NCBI GenBank assembly: GCA_030248215.1 | Contig: JASANG010000238.1 | Span: 62,001-126,000 of the forward strand | Source of the DNA: Enoplolaimus lenunculus | Taxonomy: Eukaryota; Nematoda; Enoplea; Enoplida; Thoracostomopsidae | Direction of reading: 5' to 3' | DNA length: 64,000 nucleotides | Shown here: piece by piece, positions 54,740 to 64,000 of the stretch | Layout of the letters: the number at the start of each line of letters is the position of its first letter | Numbering within the stretch: position 1 is the first letter of the stretch | The notes under the pieces: model-generated | What the model was told of the DNA's origin: nothing | What the model saw: the letters and a program-made list of their open reading frames with translations, nothing else | Databases searched by the model: none | Made by a program: the position numbers and the translations under genes

Positions 54740-57700
54740 GTAAGTTTTTCGTTGGCTGAAATTGAGCAGATTCGTGAACACGATGATCACTCGAGGGTAG
54801 AATTTTGAATTGAAATAGATGCGTATATTAATTTTATTAAAACAGAGTTTTAACGGTTTTCAAAAACGAAAGTTGCATGTTATGTCACGTAAATGAACAA
54901 GTTTGAAAATGTTAACAAGTGTACTTCAGCTGTCTTGCCCTTCTAAAAACTGTGACCGTAGAACTTACCAAACATTAATATTAATGTTGTGTTTGTTGTA
55001 AACCAATGTTCAGTGGAGTATCCACAGGCCAGAATGTCGTCGCCGCGCTGCAGGTCTAAAACTTCATCTAAAATTTTTTGCGATTGAGCCTGGCGATCGA
55101 GAAAAATCATTCATTATATTCTAGGATCTAGTACAGTTGCGGATTCATAAGGGGCCACCCCTGCCGTGGCCCCCAACAGGATCTCAACAAAGTTTTTCTT
55201 ATAATTCTGGTTAACAGATGCGCACGCAGACAAATTGTGAGGTGCAATGTTAGCCGCAAACAGGACAAATCGGTTGAATCAAAAACAGCCGAACACAGGT
55301 CTTAAAATAACCAAAAAATGCTAACAAATTTTTCGCTTGCTACGCTCGATGGCCTACAATTTTCGTTTGGATAATATAATTCACCCGAAATGAAAAAAAC
55401 GGTAATAAATAACGATTTTAGAGTGAGGTGTGCTGTGTGCCACCTCACCTGGTTAGTGCATATGAAGTTTGTATAAAGCTTTTACATAAAATATAGAATG
55501 TTCAGCTACTTTCGCAGAAAATCCCGTGAAAAATTCGCGCTGCGCGCGATGCGCATTTCATTTTAGCTGGGTTCGCTTTCTTAACCTACCATTTTGCAAC
55601 TTTTGAGAGAAACTGTTTTTGGAAGAGTCTGCTCAGCTATGAAACACGAGCGTAGGGCTGGGAATACCTCAGATTAAAAACCGAAAAGAGTTATGCCGTT
55701 TTATTTGTAATTAATCTCAGTTGAAAGGTCTTACTATTTCATAGTCAATTTTATTGCAATTATTCGGGTTTGCGTGTGGATTCATGTACACGGTCCGCAA
55801 ATCAAAAATATGTTTATTATCAGTGACACTTACAGAGGCGGATTCAGGGATTCCTGATAGGGGTGGCGAGCTGGCAAAGGTTATAAAACGCAATTTTTAC
55901 TGTCTAGAGACCTTATAATTTTATCACTAAACAATTTCTGAGGGGGAAAATTTTAAGGTAGGGACCGACGATGGTGTGTATATTCCGAATTCATTCTTCT
56001 ATGTGAATCTGTCTATTTTCTGTTATATTTAGCAATCCACCGAAAAGTGAAATTGTGTCACGTTTGAATGCCATGGAACGAGATGATTTATTACCTTGGC
56101 AGATAGGTAATCAATATAAACGAATATGTTTAGAATGTGGGTTTTAGGTTACGGCATGTATCATATGAATTTCTAGGAAAATCATTGCGCATCAATGTAT
56201 ATACCACGTGTTGCATGCAAAAGTAAAATTTTGATGTCCAAGGTTTTAACGCGCATACCTACATTCTAATATTAATTATGAAATCAGTTTAAAAAGTTTC
56301 CGAAAAATTTTACTTGTATAATTTTAACAACCCTAGCCGTTAATTCAGACATTCGTGATTGCTCAGTTTACAACTATAACTGACGCTAAATCATGTTGTG
56401 TCATGTGCGAACAAAAATTATAATTGTTTCAGGCAAAACAATGCCAGCCTTATTTGGCTTTTACGTTGAAAGTTTGTCAAACTTCAGAACATCAGATATG
56501 GTAAGTCGTTAAGGACCAAATCAAGTCAGCGCAGTAATTTTTGTCCACAAGGTTTTAGAAACGTTTTCAGTAGATGTTCCTTTCCAAATGTTTACGGAAT
56601 GAAACCCCCCCTTTTATCATCCTCATCGGAACAAAGCAATTTTAAACATTGTAATGAAATTTCTGCGTCTTGCGGCTTAAGTTGCGATGTAACATTTCAA
56701 AGAATAGAAGTATGTGAATACGTTCTTAAAGCTTCAATACAATAGAAATTTTCACACAGTGTCAACTGCTGAAATACCTATCAATATTTTAGTTGCATTC
56801 TTTTGAAATTAATTGTGTCCAATTAAGAACATTGACTGAGATTTTTTAAGAAAACTAAACTTTCAACTAAACGATGTGTGCGGTAGGAATAGCAACAATA
56901 GGTATGGTTTGTCAATTTTCATTTAAAAAATATATTTCATGTAAATACAGCTTTCAGTCATACGATATGGATATGTACGCGAAAATTAGTTGGCTGGACA
57001 CTCGACTGACGCATAATTATTCGAAACCGTTTTTACTCACTGAACCGGCGGACTATTCAAAACTGTGGAGACCAGATTTATATTTCGCAAACGCCAAGCA
57101 TTCTTCATATCAAACTGTGACAGAGCCAAATTTATCAATTCGAATTTATCCATCGGGTCATGTTCACTTTTCAGCAAGGTACGGCCGATCCATGCTCCTA
57201 GTCAGTTGAACAAGCTGACCGGGGTGGGGCAAAAATTTCAGGTGAGGCATGCGAGGTTTTCACAAGGCTTGTTACAATAGTAGATAAAACTTGCAAAGTT
57301 TACTGCAGTCTAAAGATTTAGGGTCGACGAAGAGTCGCACTATTTTGTGGTGTCGGACGAAACTGCCATCCGACACAACAGCTATCTGTGTCGGAGTCTA
57401 CAGATCGCGAAACTTTTTGAAGAAGACACGCTACAACTTTGTTGAACAGTTTATGCAAATCGCTCAAGCTTTAAATATTGTACTATATCATTTTTTGTGG
57501 TTTTAGAATAACGTTAACTCTTTCCTGCAATCAAAATTTGCGTTATTATCCAATGGATCTACAGAATTGTTACGTTCGAGTGTTAAGCTGTAAGTTAGAA
57601 AACGTCGTTTGTACAGTTTCTGGAGCAGGAAACCCAGTTTTACTTCACTAGATCGTTTTGAATGCGAGCAATTTAATGAACGGCGACCTAAGTGAGTAGC

Positions 57701-60700
57701 CCGAGAAAAATACGTATGAATCAAGATACACCCAGAGGTCCGGTTCCGGCTCCGACAGAAAAACAACCTTCGCCTTCGGAAGAAGTTTATTGGAGGTTCC
57801 CGCAATTTCGGCAGTGAAATTTCTCGTAATTTAAATGAAGTCTTTTAATTTTCAAAAACGCGACTTAAAAAAATATTTTGACAATAATTTGGCACATTAT
57901 TGTTAAAATTAGTAACGTTTACGTCGTCTTTAACTAATCTTGTATCATCCCAACATCGACCATATCCCGAAATATCAAAATTTCATAATCCACCTTCTAC
58001 CTTATCCCGAAATCGCTAAATCCCAAAATCCCACCTTCGACCATATCCTGAAATCCCAAAGCCAGAAACTCCCACGATTGACCATGTTCCGAAATCTCAA
58101 AATTTCAAAATCCCATCTTCGACCATATCCCGAAATCCCAAAATCCCATCTTCAGCCACATCCTGAAATCCCAATATCACAAACTGCCGCCTTCGAAAAT
58201 ATCCCAAAATTTGAAATTCCCAAAATCCGGCTTTCGACCATATCCCAAATCCCAAAATCCAAAAATCCCATTTTCGATCATATCCCGACATATCAAAATC
58301 CTAATATCCCACCTCCCACCATACCTCAAATTCTTGTGATGGGATGTTGAGATATTTGGACGGCAGCAAGGTTAGCATGGGCACGGATAAGACACCTATA
58401 TCGTGTTATCTCTACGGTCCTGTTTTAAGAAAAATTTTCGCTCCATCTGTTACTGGTAAAACTTATCTTCTTCGATTCAGCGCTTAATTTTCGTTTTTAA
58501 ATTAACGTTACCTTTTAGATAGTCACACCATAGAAAAGTTAAATATTACATGGTTTGACAGCGATCCTGTTCAATGGAACACTGCGATTGAACTGCCGGA
58601 AATGTCTTTGCTCGATATTAGAACATCGTACTGCAATGGAACGTATAAATTTGCTGAAACTGAAATTTCGTACATAATCGGTATGTTTTGTCCTTTTCCG
58701 CACTTTATTGAGTTTCATATAATCTATCCTGTAAACGAAAAACTAAAGGCTGCACAACATGGTATAGCGCATATGCGCGGTACAAAATCTCTACAGGGTA
58801 TGAGAGCTCTCTTAGGCGGCTTGAGCGTTAAGCTCGTATAGCTGAGTGGTGATGGTAACCCCCTCTCTCCCCACCGACCAGCGTTGGATTCTAAACCTTA
58901 TAACAGACGAAATCGTGTTCATTCATGGTGGAAGGTTAATGGTTTCCTGACTGACCTTTTGAATTAAGATGCATTTAGGCAATTGCGTGGTAATTTTGAC
59001 AAATTATTTCATAACGAAACTTTGTTAGAGTGCGAAAAGTATACTTCATGGCGTTTAATAAACCATTGAACTTCAATGAATACTTTTCGACATTCGGCTA
59101 GTTAAAAAATAATCAGCCTATACTATTGGTTTGTAGGCAGATTCAGTTGTTTGAAAGCAACGATTCATCTCAAACGTCAACTCGGGTATCATTTGGTGCA
59201 AACATACATTCCGACAGGGCTCATCGTTGTGATTTCTTGGGTGTCGTTTTGGATTGACCCTGCAGCGACCCCGGCTCGGGTTTCGCTCAGTTTTACTACA
59301 CTACTTACGTTGTCGACCATGGCAAGTGGAGTACGGGTATCGCTTCCCGCAGTTTCGTATGCAAAAGCGATAGGTATGACTCGTTAGTTTTATCGTTCAG
59401 GGCCAAATAAGCTTGGTCTAATACAACATAGCTATTAAAAAATCAAACAAAAACTAAAGGTTGCGCTATACGTTTGTTGACGTCCAGCGCTGTCTGTCAC
59501 CCGTACGGCGGCGTCCGTTACCGTGCGATATCGCACACAAATAACTCAAGTACGATAACGTATGGTGACGGACGGTGACGGACGGCGCCGGACGTCAAGT
59601 ATAGCGCAACCCTAACAACGTAAGTTGGCGGTTGTAAGCTCTGTTGCAGTTCAAAAGAGATACATGAGTAAGAATTTAGTCTGAGTCGGAATTTATTCAT
59701 ACCATGAGTTCGATTGGTAACATATTTCCCAACGAGGCACAACCAAAGGTCCGCCTCTGGCTGCACTGAAGAAAACCGACTTGCAGTTTCGATAAAAGTT
59801 TTGACGGAGACTCCGGAAATTTTGCTAATATATTTTGTTGTAATGTTACGAACTTGCGCCTTCTCCTAGCAAATTTCTTCGTAAAATTACGGTTGTTTTG
59901 AAAAGTTTTAATTGTCGAAAAACCTTAACATCAGTTTTCGACAACACTTTGCGTAGATTTATACATAAAAATTAGCGAATTTAACAATTTTTCCATTGCT
60001 TAATTTTGCTACACCTCAGGCTCCGATTGCGGCCCCGGGTGAGAAAAAAGTGGTCACTATTCTGCTCTGGGCTTTCACCTTTGGTTGCGCCATGGTACCA
60101 CGATGTCGCACAGTGATCTGATGTTACTTTTCCGATATCATCTGGAAATTTGTTGTCTTGTTGCTCGGAATGTATAAAAACATACTGCTGACCGTAGACA
60201 AAACTATTTTGGTCCTTGAAGGCACATGTTAAGAAACTCGACTTGGATAAAATTCAAGCTAAAAATTTCTATTTTCTTTAAATATGCGGTATTATGTTTA
60301 AAACTAGAAAAAAATTTAATATTTTTTACATTTTTAAGATACATGGATCGGATTTTGTATGGCATTCGTATTCTGCGGATTGCTCGAATTCGCTGTTGTG
60401 AACTCGTTTATCCGACGAATTAAAAAAATTGATGACTATCAACGCGTCAACCGACTGCCTCCTGATTGTGTGTCAACCGAAGAATCAACGAACGTTCAAA
60501 TTCAACCCTTCATAGCAGCCAGCATTCAAACGCTTCAAACTAGTAACGGAATCAACAACACTAATACGCCAACTTTAGCCAGGCGGCTTAGTAATTCGAA
60601 CTTACGGCAATTCAAGCGAACACTGGATGTAAGTTGTGGTTGCCAAAAAACCCTTTAACTAAACTGTACTGTAGCTCGTAAAAGCTACCTACGTTATTTT

Positions 60701-62176
60701 CAAAAGCGTCCCCTTATCTTACGGGAGTGCGGAAGTGCTTTATGCAAAAATAAGCCTTGTAAAATCATGATTATACAATTACCGGTTGCATCATAGCTGC
60801 GTATGTTCACTCTAAAGAGCGTTTCGTTCTCTGGCGCGATTGCATGAGTAGGCTTGGGCTTTACACCACATGTAAGCATGTGCTGTAATGACCCGAATAA
60901 AAGACAGGAGACTGATATTTATTTCGTCTTTTCGGAAGGTAGCACTTTTCACTATTCAGACCCAGAATGTTATTTATTTTCAATCCAGCTCAAGTTATTT
61001 GAACCACTCACGTTTAATTTATACCAGCCATTTTCTACTGTATAAGTTTATTACCTTAGAAATATGAACTTAGGGATATAAATGGTTTAGCATGCTGCTA
61101 CGAACACAGCAAAAAATGGTGAGTCAATTTGACTCTGTCCGAAATAGGCTTTTCCGGACTACACAAACTGAGTCAAAATTCGATTCCGCCAGAATCAAAC
61201 GTGCGAGTCAGTGAGTTGAATTTGACTCTGGCGGAGACAAAATTTGACTCAGTTTGTGTATTCCGAGAGAGTCAATTTGACTCACCATTTTTTGCAGTGA
61301 ATATATACGTAACATTATTTTGAGTAATGAATCTAATTCTGTGATAAAGTTAATTAGGTCCCGGAAGCATTTACTCAATCTCATTATAGGAAACAGACGT
61401 TTATAATCTATTTAGTAATTTTGAACCCTATCCATTTGCAGACACCATTTTGAGGAAATATACTCCTATTGATTCAGACCTAGAATAGGAACCCCGGACC
61501 CTTATTACCTATCTTCTTCTTATATTGCAGCAGACTTAGGGCAACACAAGACAAACATCTCATACTGCAAGAGTCAAATGTCTAAAAATGACATCTGCCA
61601 ACTAGCTGGCCACAAACTTCTAGGTTTGTATTCGGCAAAAAATCTGCATGTAGGATTCATCAGTACAAGCATCGTGGGCAGAATTAGACCTCAGTTGCGG
61701 TAATAGAAATTACGTTTGCTTCTAATTCTAACGACGCCAGGCGCTCGGCGGCGTCTGGTTTAGCAAAGTGTGGCGCAACCCTAAGTCAACCAGAAAGTGT
61801 CTAAACTGCTGCGTTTCAGGGTTTTCCGGATTTCATATTCCAGTTTTTATATTTGGCCAGTACATATCCACCGGAAGAGAGGTAGATTTGGAGGCGTATG
61901 TTTACGTTTAGGCTTAGATCCACGCTTAAGCTTTAGTGCTCAGGCAGTTATATTTAACATGTGCCAATTATTATTGCAACGCTAAAACGTTTACAGCGAA
62001 GAAAACGCAGTCGAATAAACAATCTGTGCGCTCGCGATTCGTGTACAGAAAAAGTCGATCTGATGCGGATACGATATGCCCAAAAAGCAAAAATGATTGA
62101 CAAAGTGTGCTGTGTAGTGTTTCCGGTTGCATTTATAGTTTTTAACATATGCTATTGGATTATATACAAAAATTGA
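54651..62176 (+). CDS. Cys-loop ligand-gated anion channel subunit, nine exons
   Basis: The joined exons (54651-54739, 56033-56106, 56433-56500, 56958-57178, 57507-57589, 58519-58680, 59137-59373, 60339-60628, 61997-62176) give 467 residues with all phases consistent. There is a likely signal peptide (1-28), an extracellular ligand-binding domain with the Cys loop C158-x13-C172 and a second pair C217/C237 as in glycine and glutamate-gated channels, then TM1 (about 251-272), TM2 (about 280-303), TM3 (about 312-333), an intracellular loop of about 105 residues and TM4 (about 441-464). PAR before TM2 (278-280) predicts chloride selectivity; the 9' Leu (289) is present. The ligand is not assignable. 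An ATG nine bases upstream (54642) is an alternative start. Confidence 0.9.
55136..55200. repeat. Left part of a hAT-type element in channel intron 1
   Basis: CAGTTGCGGATTCATAAGGG, then CCGTGGCCCCCAACAGGATC, matches the left part of the element at 6280. I did not find its right end. Confidence 0.5.
56033..56106 (+). CDS. Channel gene exon 2
   Basis: [20 protein letters not shown], the N-terminal helix region of the mature subunit. Acceptor TATATTTAG, donor GTAATC; phases 2 in, 1 out. Confidence 0.8.
56433..56500 (+). CDS. Channel gene exon 3
   Basis: [20 protein letters not shown], the first beta strands of the ligand-binding domain. Acceptor TGTTTCAG, donor GTAAGT. Confidence 0.85.
56958..57178 (+). 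CDS. Channel gene exon 4: ligand-binding domain
   Basis: Contains [16 protein letters not shown] and [19 protein letters not shown], hallmark strands of Cys-loop receptors (the WxPD-type motif appears as WRPD). Acceptor CTTTCAG, donor GTACGG, phase 2 out. Confidence 0.9.
57507..57589 (+). CDS. Channel gene exon 5: Cys loop
   Basis: [20 protein letters not shown] holds the two Cys-loop cysteines 14 apart, with the conserved P-x-D. Acceptor GGTTTTAG, donor GTAAGT, phase 1 out. Confidence 0.92.
57955..58340 (+). repeat. 41-bp minisatellite in channel intron 5
   Basis: About ten diverged tandem units of 40-41 bp (one of about 33 bp) share GACCATATCCCGAAAT and AAATCCCACCTTC. The 136-codon open frame through it is a by-product of the repeat, since 41 is not a multiple of three. 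Confidence 0.85.
58519..58680 (+). CDS. Channel gene exon 6: loop C region
   Basis: [20 protein letters not shown], then [16 protein letters not shown]217 pairs with C237 of the next exon in glycine and glutamate-gated channel relatives. Acceptor CCTTTTAG, donor GTATGT, phase 1. Confidence 0.85.
59137..59373 (+). CDS. Channel gene exon 7: TM1 and TM2
   Basis: [20 protein letters not shown] leads into TM1 ([18 protein letters not shown]) and TM2 ([20 protein letters not shown]). The pore lining has Ser at 2', Thr at 6' and Leu at 9'. Acceptor TTTGTAG, donor GTATGA, phase 1. Confidence 0.92.
59457..59614. repeat. Palindromic miniature element in channel intron 7
   Basis: The ends AGGTTGCGCTATACGT and, inverted, AGGGTTGCGCTATACTTG are followed inward by GACGTCC and GGACGTC and by GTCCGTTACCGTGCG-like arms, so it can form a long hairpin. 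A diverged relative of the right end lies at 61730-61785 (GTGTGGCGCAACCCT). Confidence 0.6.
60339..60628 (+). CDS. Channel gene exon 8: TM3 and intracellular loop
   Basis: [20 protein letters not shown] is TM3, followed by a loop rich in Asn, Thr and Gln ending LRQFKRTLD. Acceptor TTTTTAAG, donor GTAAGT, phase 0. Confidence 0.88.
60883..61529 (-). repeat. Old TA-flanked family copy with an insertion, channel intron 8
   Basis: It starts CTGTAATGACCCGAATAAA and resumes after the foldback element with diverged family sequence (TCCCGGAAGCATTTACTC, AATATACTCCTATTGATTC). The right end near 61529 is decayed. Confidence 0.5.
61105..61299. mobile_element. Near-perfect 195-bp foldback element
   Basis: The termini CACAGCAAAAAATGGTGAG and, inverted, CACTGCAAAAAATGGTGAG extend into a 27-base perfect inverted repeat at 61110-61136 and 61268-61294. 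Inner arms with TTTGACTC and CAAACTGAGTCAAA also pair. No clear target duplication is seen. It lies in channel intron 8. Confidence 0.8.
61997..62176 (+). CDS. Channel gene exon 9: TM4 and stop
   Basis: A basic stretch (RRKRSRINN) leads to [20 protein letters not shown] and TM4 ([18 protein letters not shown]), then KN and TGA. Acceptor TTTACAG, phase 0. Confidence 0.88.
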   Translation, partial: RRKRSRINNLCARDSCTEKVDLMRIRYAQKAKMIDKVCCVVFPVAFIVFNICYWIIYKN

Positions 62177-62182
62177 AACTTC

Positions 62183-62188
62183 AATAAA
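62183..62188 (+). promoter_or_regulatory. Poly(A) signal of the channel gene
   Basis: AATAAA begins seven bases after the TGA. If used, the 3' untranslated region is very short, as is common in compact invertebrate genes. Confidence 0.55.
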
Positions 62189-62391
62189 ATTACCTTTTTG
62201 TTACCGCCTTCAATCGGTGACTCTTGTTTTCACCCGTGACAATCATCGACCGGCCCAATAATCAAAGGATTATGTGATGTGGATACACAGGAACGTTTTT
62301 GACAGTTCAATTCTAGGCTTGAATTTATCCTAGTTTTTATATTAGCATGGTTTACTTCGTTTTAGGAAGCAGGATGAAGTGTATATATTAG

Positions 62392-62480
62392 GGCCGTGAC
62401 ACTAGTATAAGCATATTCCTAAGCCTAAACCGAAGCGTTATAGAATGACTTAACTTAAGGCTAAACAAAAAATTAAGGAT
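62392..62480. repeat. TTAGGC/GCCTAA remnant
   Basis: GGGCCGTGACACTAG, then CCTAAGCCTAAACC, resembles one half of a TTAGGC element. The other end is missing. Confidence 0.4.
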
Positions 62481-62569
62481 GTGCCTATATCAAGTTTTTT
62501 ACCGATGCTGATTTTCATTTTTCCTGAAAAACATAGTCTAAAACGCTTAAACTTATTTCATAGTAGCGC

Positions 62570-64000
62570 CGCGGAAAACCAATTGTCCCTGATTAAGCGA
62601 ATCGAAATTGCGAGCGAAGCTCGGAGTTTCGCGAAGCGTTTTATATTTTGTGCTCGGGGGTCGAAAGGTGGATGTCTGTGTGTCCGACCGTCCGCCCGTC
62701 CGTCCGAAACGAATCTCAGGAACCGCTGAACCGATTTTGATAAACCGTTTTGTTTGAAAGCTATTTATCCTAGAGGGATAACCTCGCATTGGGGTTTCAA
62801 AACTTTAGGCCGTTTATTAGCTACAGGCTAATTTGCATAATTGGTTAAGTCTAAATTAATACTTTTTACTGTATTCCACTAATTATTAGAGTTGCAAGCA
62901 ATCTAATTTCAGCACCAAAGGGTTTTCGGGTACAAGAAGTCAGAATAAAATGTTTATAAAAAACCAAAACCGAAAATTAAACAGTTCTCTAATAGCTAAT
63001 TTGCATATTAGCTGAATTCAGTAAGCCTAAATTAGGACTTTTTAAATTATTTCACTATTTCTTAAAGTTACAAGCAAATTCAGTACTAAATGGTTTTCTG
63101 GTGCGAAAAATATAAATAAAAGGTTTACAAACCTCCAATACCGATAATTGAATAGTAAGCTAATAGCTCATTTAAATTTTAGCTTGATTAGTAAGCCTAA
63201 ATTAGGACTTTTTATTAGGACTTTTTAAACCATTTCACTGATTATTAGGGTTGCAAGATATCAAGTTCAGTACTAAATGGTTTTCGGGTGCGAAAAATAT
63301 GAATAAATTGTTTACAAACCTCCAATACCGATAATTGAATAGTAAGCTAATAGCTCATTTGCTTTTTTTAGCTTGATTAATAAGTCTAAATTAGGACTTT
63401 TTAAATCATTTCACTGATTAGGGTCACTGAAGGGTTTTTGGGTGCGAACCATTCGAATATCTATATACCTTCAAGGACAATAATTAGTTAGCTAATAGCT
63501 AATTTGCATTTTAGCTTGATTAATAAGCCTAAATTAGGACTTTTTAAATTATTTCACTGATTATTAGGGTCACTGAAGACTTTTCGGGTGCGAGCCATCC
63601 GGATAAATTGTTTACAAACCACTCAATACCGATAATTGAATAGTTAGCTAATAGCTAATTTGAATTTTAGCTTGATTAATAAACCTAAATTAGGACTTTT
63701 TAAATCATTTCACTGTGGGCTTACAAGAAATCAAGTTCAGTACTAAATGGTTTTCGGGTGCGAAAAATATGAATAAATTGTTTACAAACCTCCAATACCG
63801 TTAATTGAATAGTAAGCTAATAGCTCATTTGAATTTTAGCTTGATTAATAAGCCTAAATTAGGACTTTTTAAATCATTTCACTGACTATTAGGGTCACTG
63901 AAGGGTTTTTGGGTGCGAACCATTCGAATAAATTGTCTATAAACCTTCAAGGACAATAATTAAATAGTTAGCTAATAGCTAATTTGCATTTTAGCTTGAT
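62570..64000 (+). mobile_element. Head-plus-satellite element, plus orientation, running off the window
   Basis: A non-repetitive head (about 62570-62830) contains GTCCGCCCGTCCGTCC and AACCGCTGAACCGATTTTG. It is followed by at least seven tandem units of 140-185 bp marked by AAGCCTAAATTAGGACTTTT and GGGTGCGAA. Each unit contains AGCTAATAGCT-like short palindromes. The array reaches the window end, so its full length is unknown. Confidence 0.8.

Noticed and set aside
57940-58350. 136-codon open frame in channel intron 5
   Set aside because: It is produced by the 41-bp tandem repeat, has equally open frames on the other strand, and lies between two well-supported exons.
62800-64000. CRISPR-like array
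   Set aside because: The repeats are long, AT-rich and contiguous without unique spacers, in a eukaryotic context; this is a satellite array.

Overview
This is a 64 kb piece of an AT-rich invertebrate genome. It holds three intron-containing genes, all on the + strand, separated by long stretches of decayed transposons and other repeats. Splice acceptors are mostly TTTTCAG/TTTTTAG-like. The third gene is an anion-type Cys-loop channel that does not look vertebrate. TTAGGC, the nematode telomere hexamer, recurs throughout but inside small transposons. Together these suggest a nematode or another protostome; I hold that loosely and cannot name a species.

Layout. 1-7258 is intergenic and repeat-rich. 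7259-13819 (4 exons) encodes an MGAT5-type N-acetylglucosaminyltransferase V with an unusual polyasparagine run. 13820-24038 is intergenic, with SINE-like heads, a satellite-bearing element, a decayed coding element and miniature transposons. 24039-34689 (19 exons) encodes a membrane-anchored SMP lipid-transfer protein with a C2 domain and a C-terminal zinc-binding C1 domain, a blend of TMEM24/C2CD2L and PDZD8. 34690-54650 is about 20 kb of intergenic DNA full of miniature inverted-repeat elements, including one nested in a relative. 54651-62176 (9 exons) encodes a Cys-loop ligand-gated anion channel subunit. 62177-64000 enters a tandem array that runs off the window.

The three genes show no operon-like spacing and no obvious joint function: Golgi glycan branching, ER-plasma membrane lipid transfer and neuronal inhibition. 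The repeat landscape is dominated by non-autonomous elements. Many have 8-bp target duplications (hAT-like), and one family duplicates TA (Tc1/mariner-like). I see no intact transposase.

Main points for follow-up: the SMP-C2-C1 architecture; a one-base frame break inside the otherwise phase-perfect SMP gene; a miniature element inserted between the likely branch region and the splice acceptor of the MGAT5 gene; two miniature-transposon families carrying telomere-like TTAGGC runs; and a mobile head-plus-satellite element found in opposite orientations at two places.
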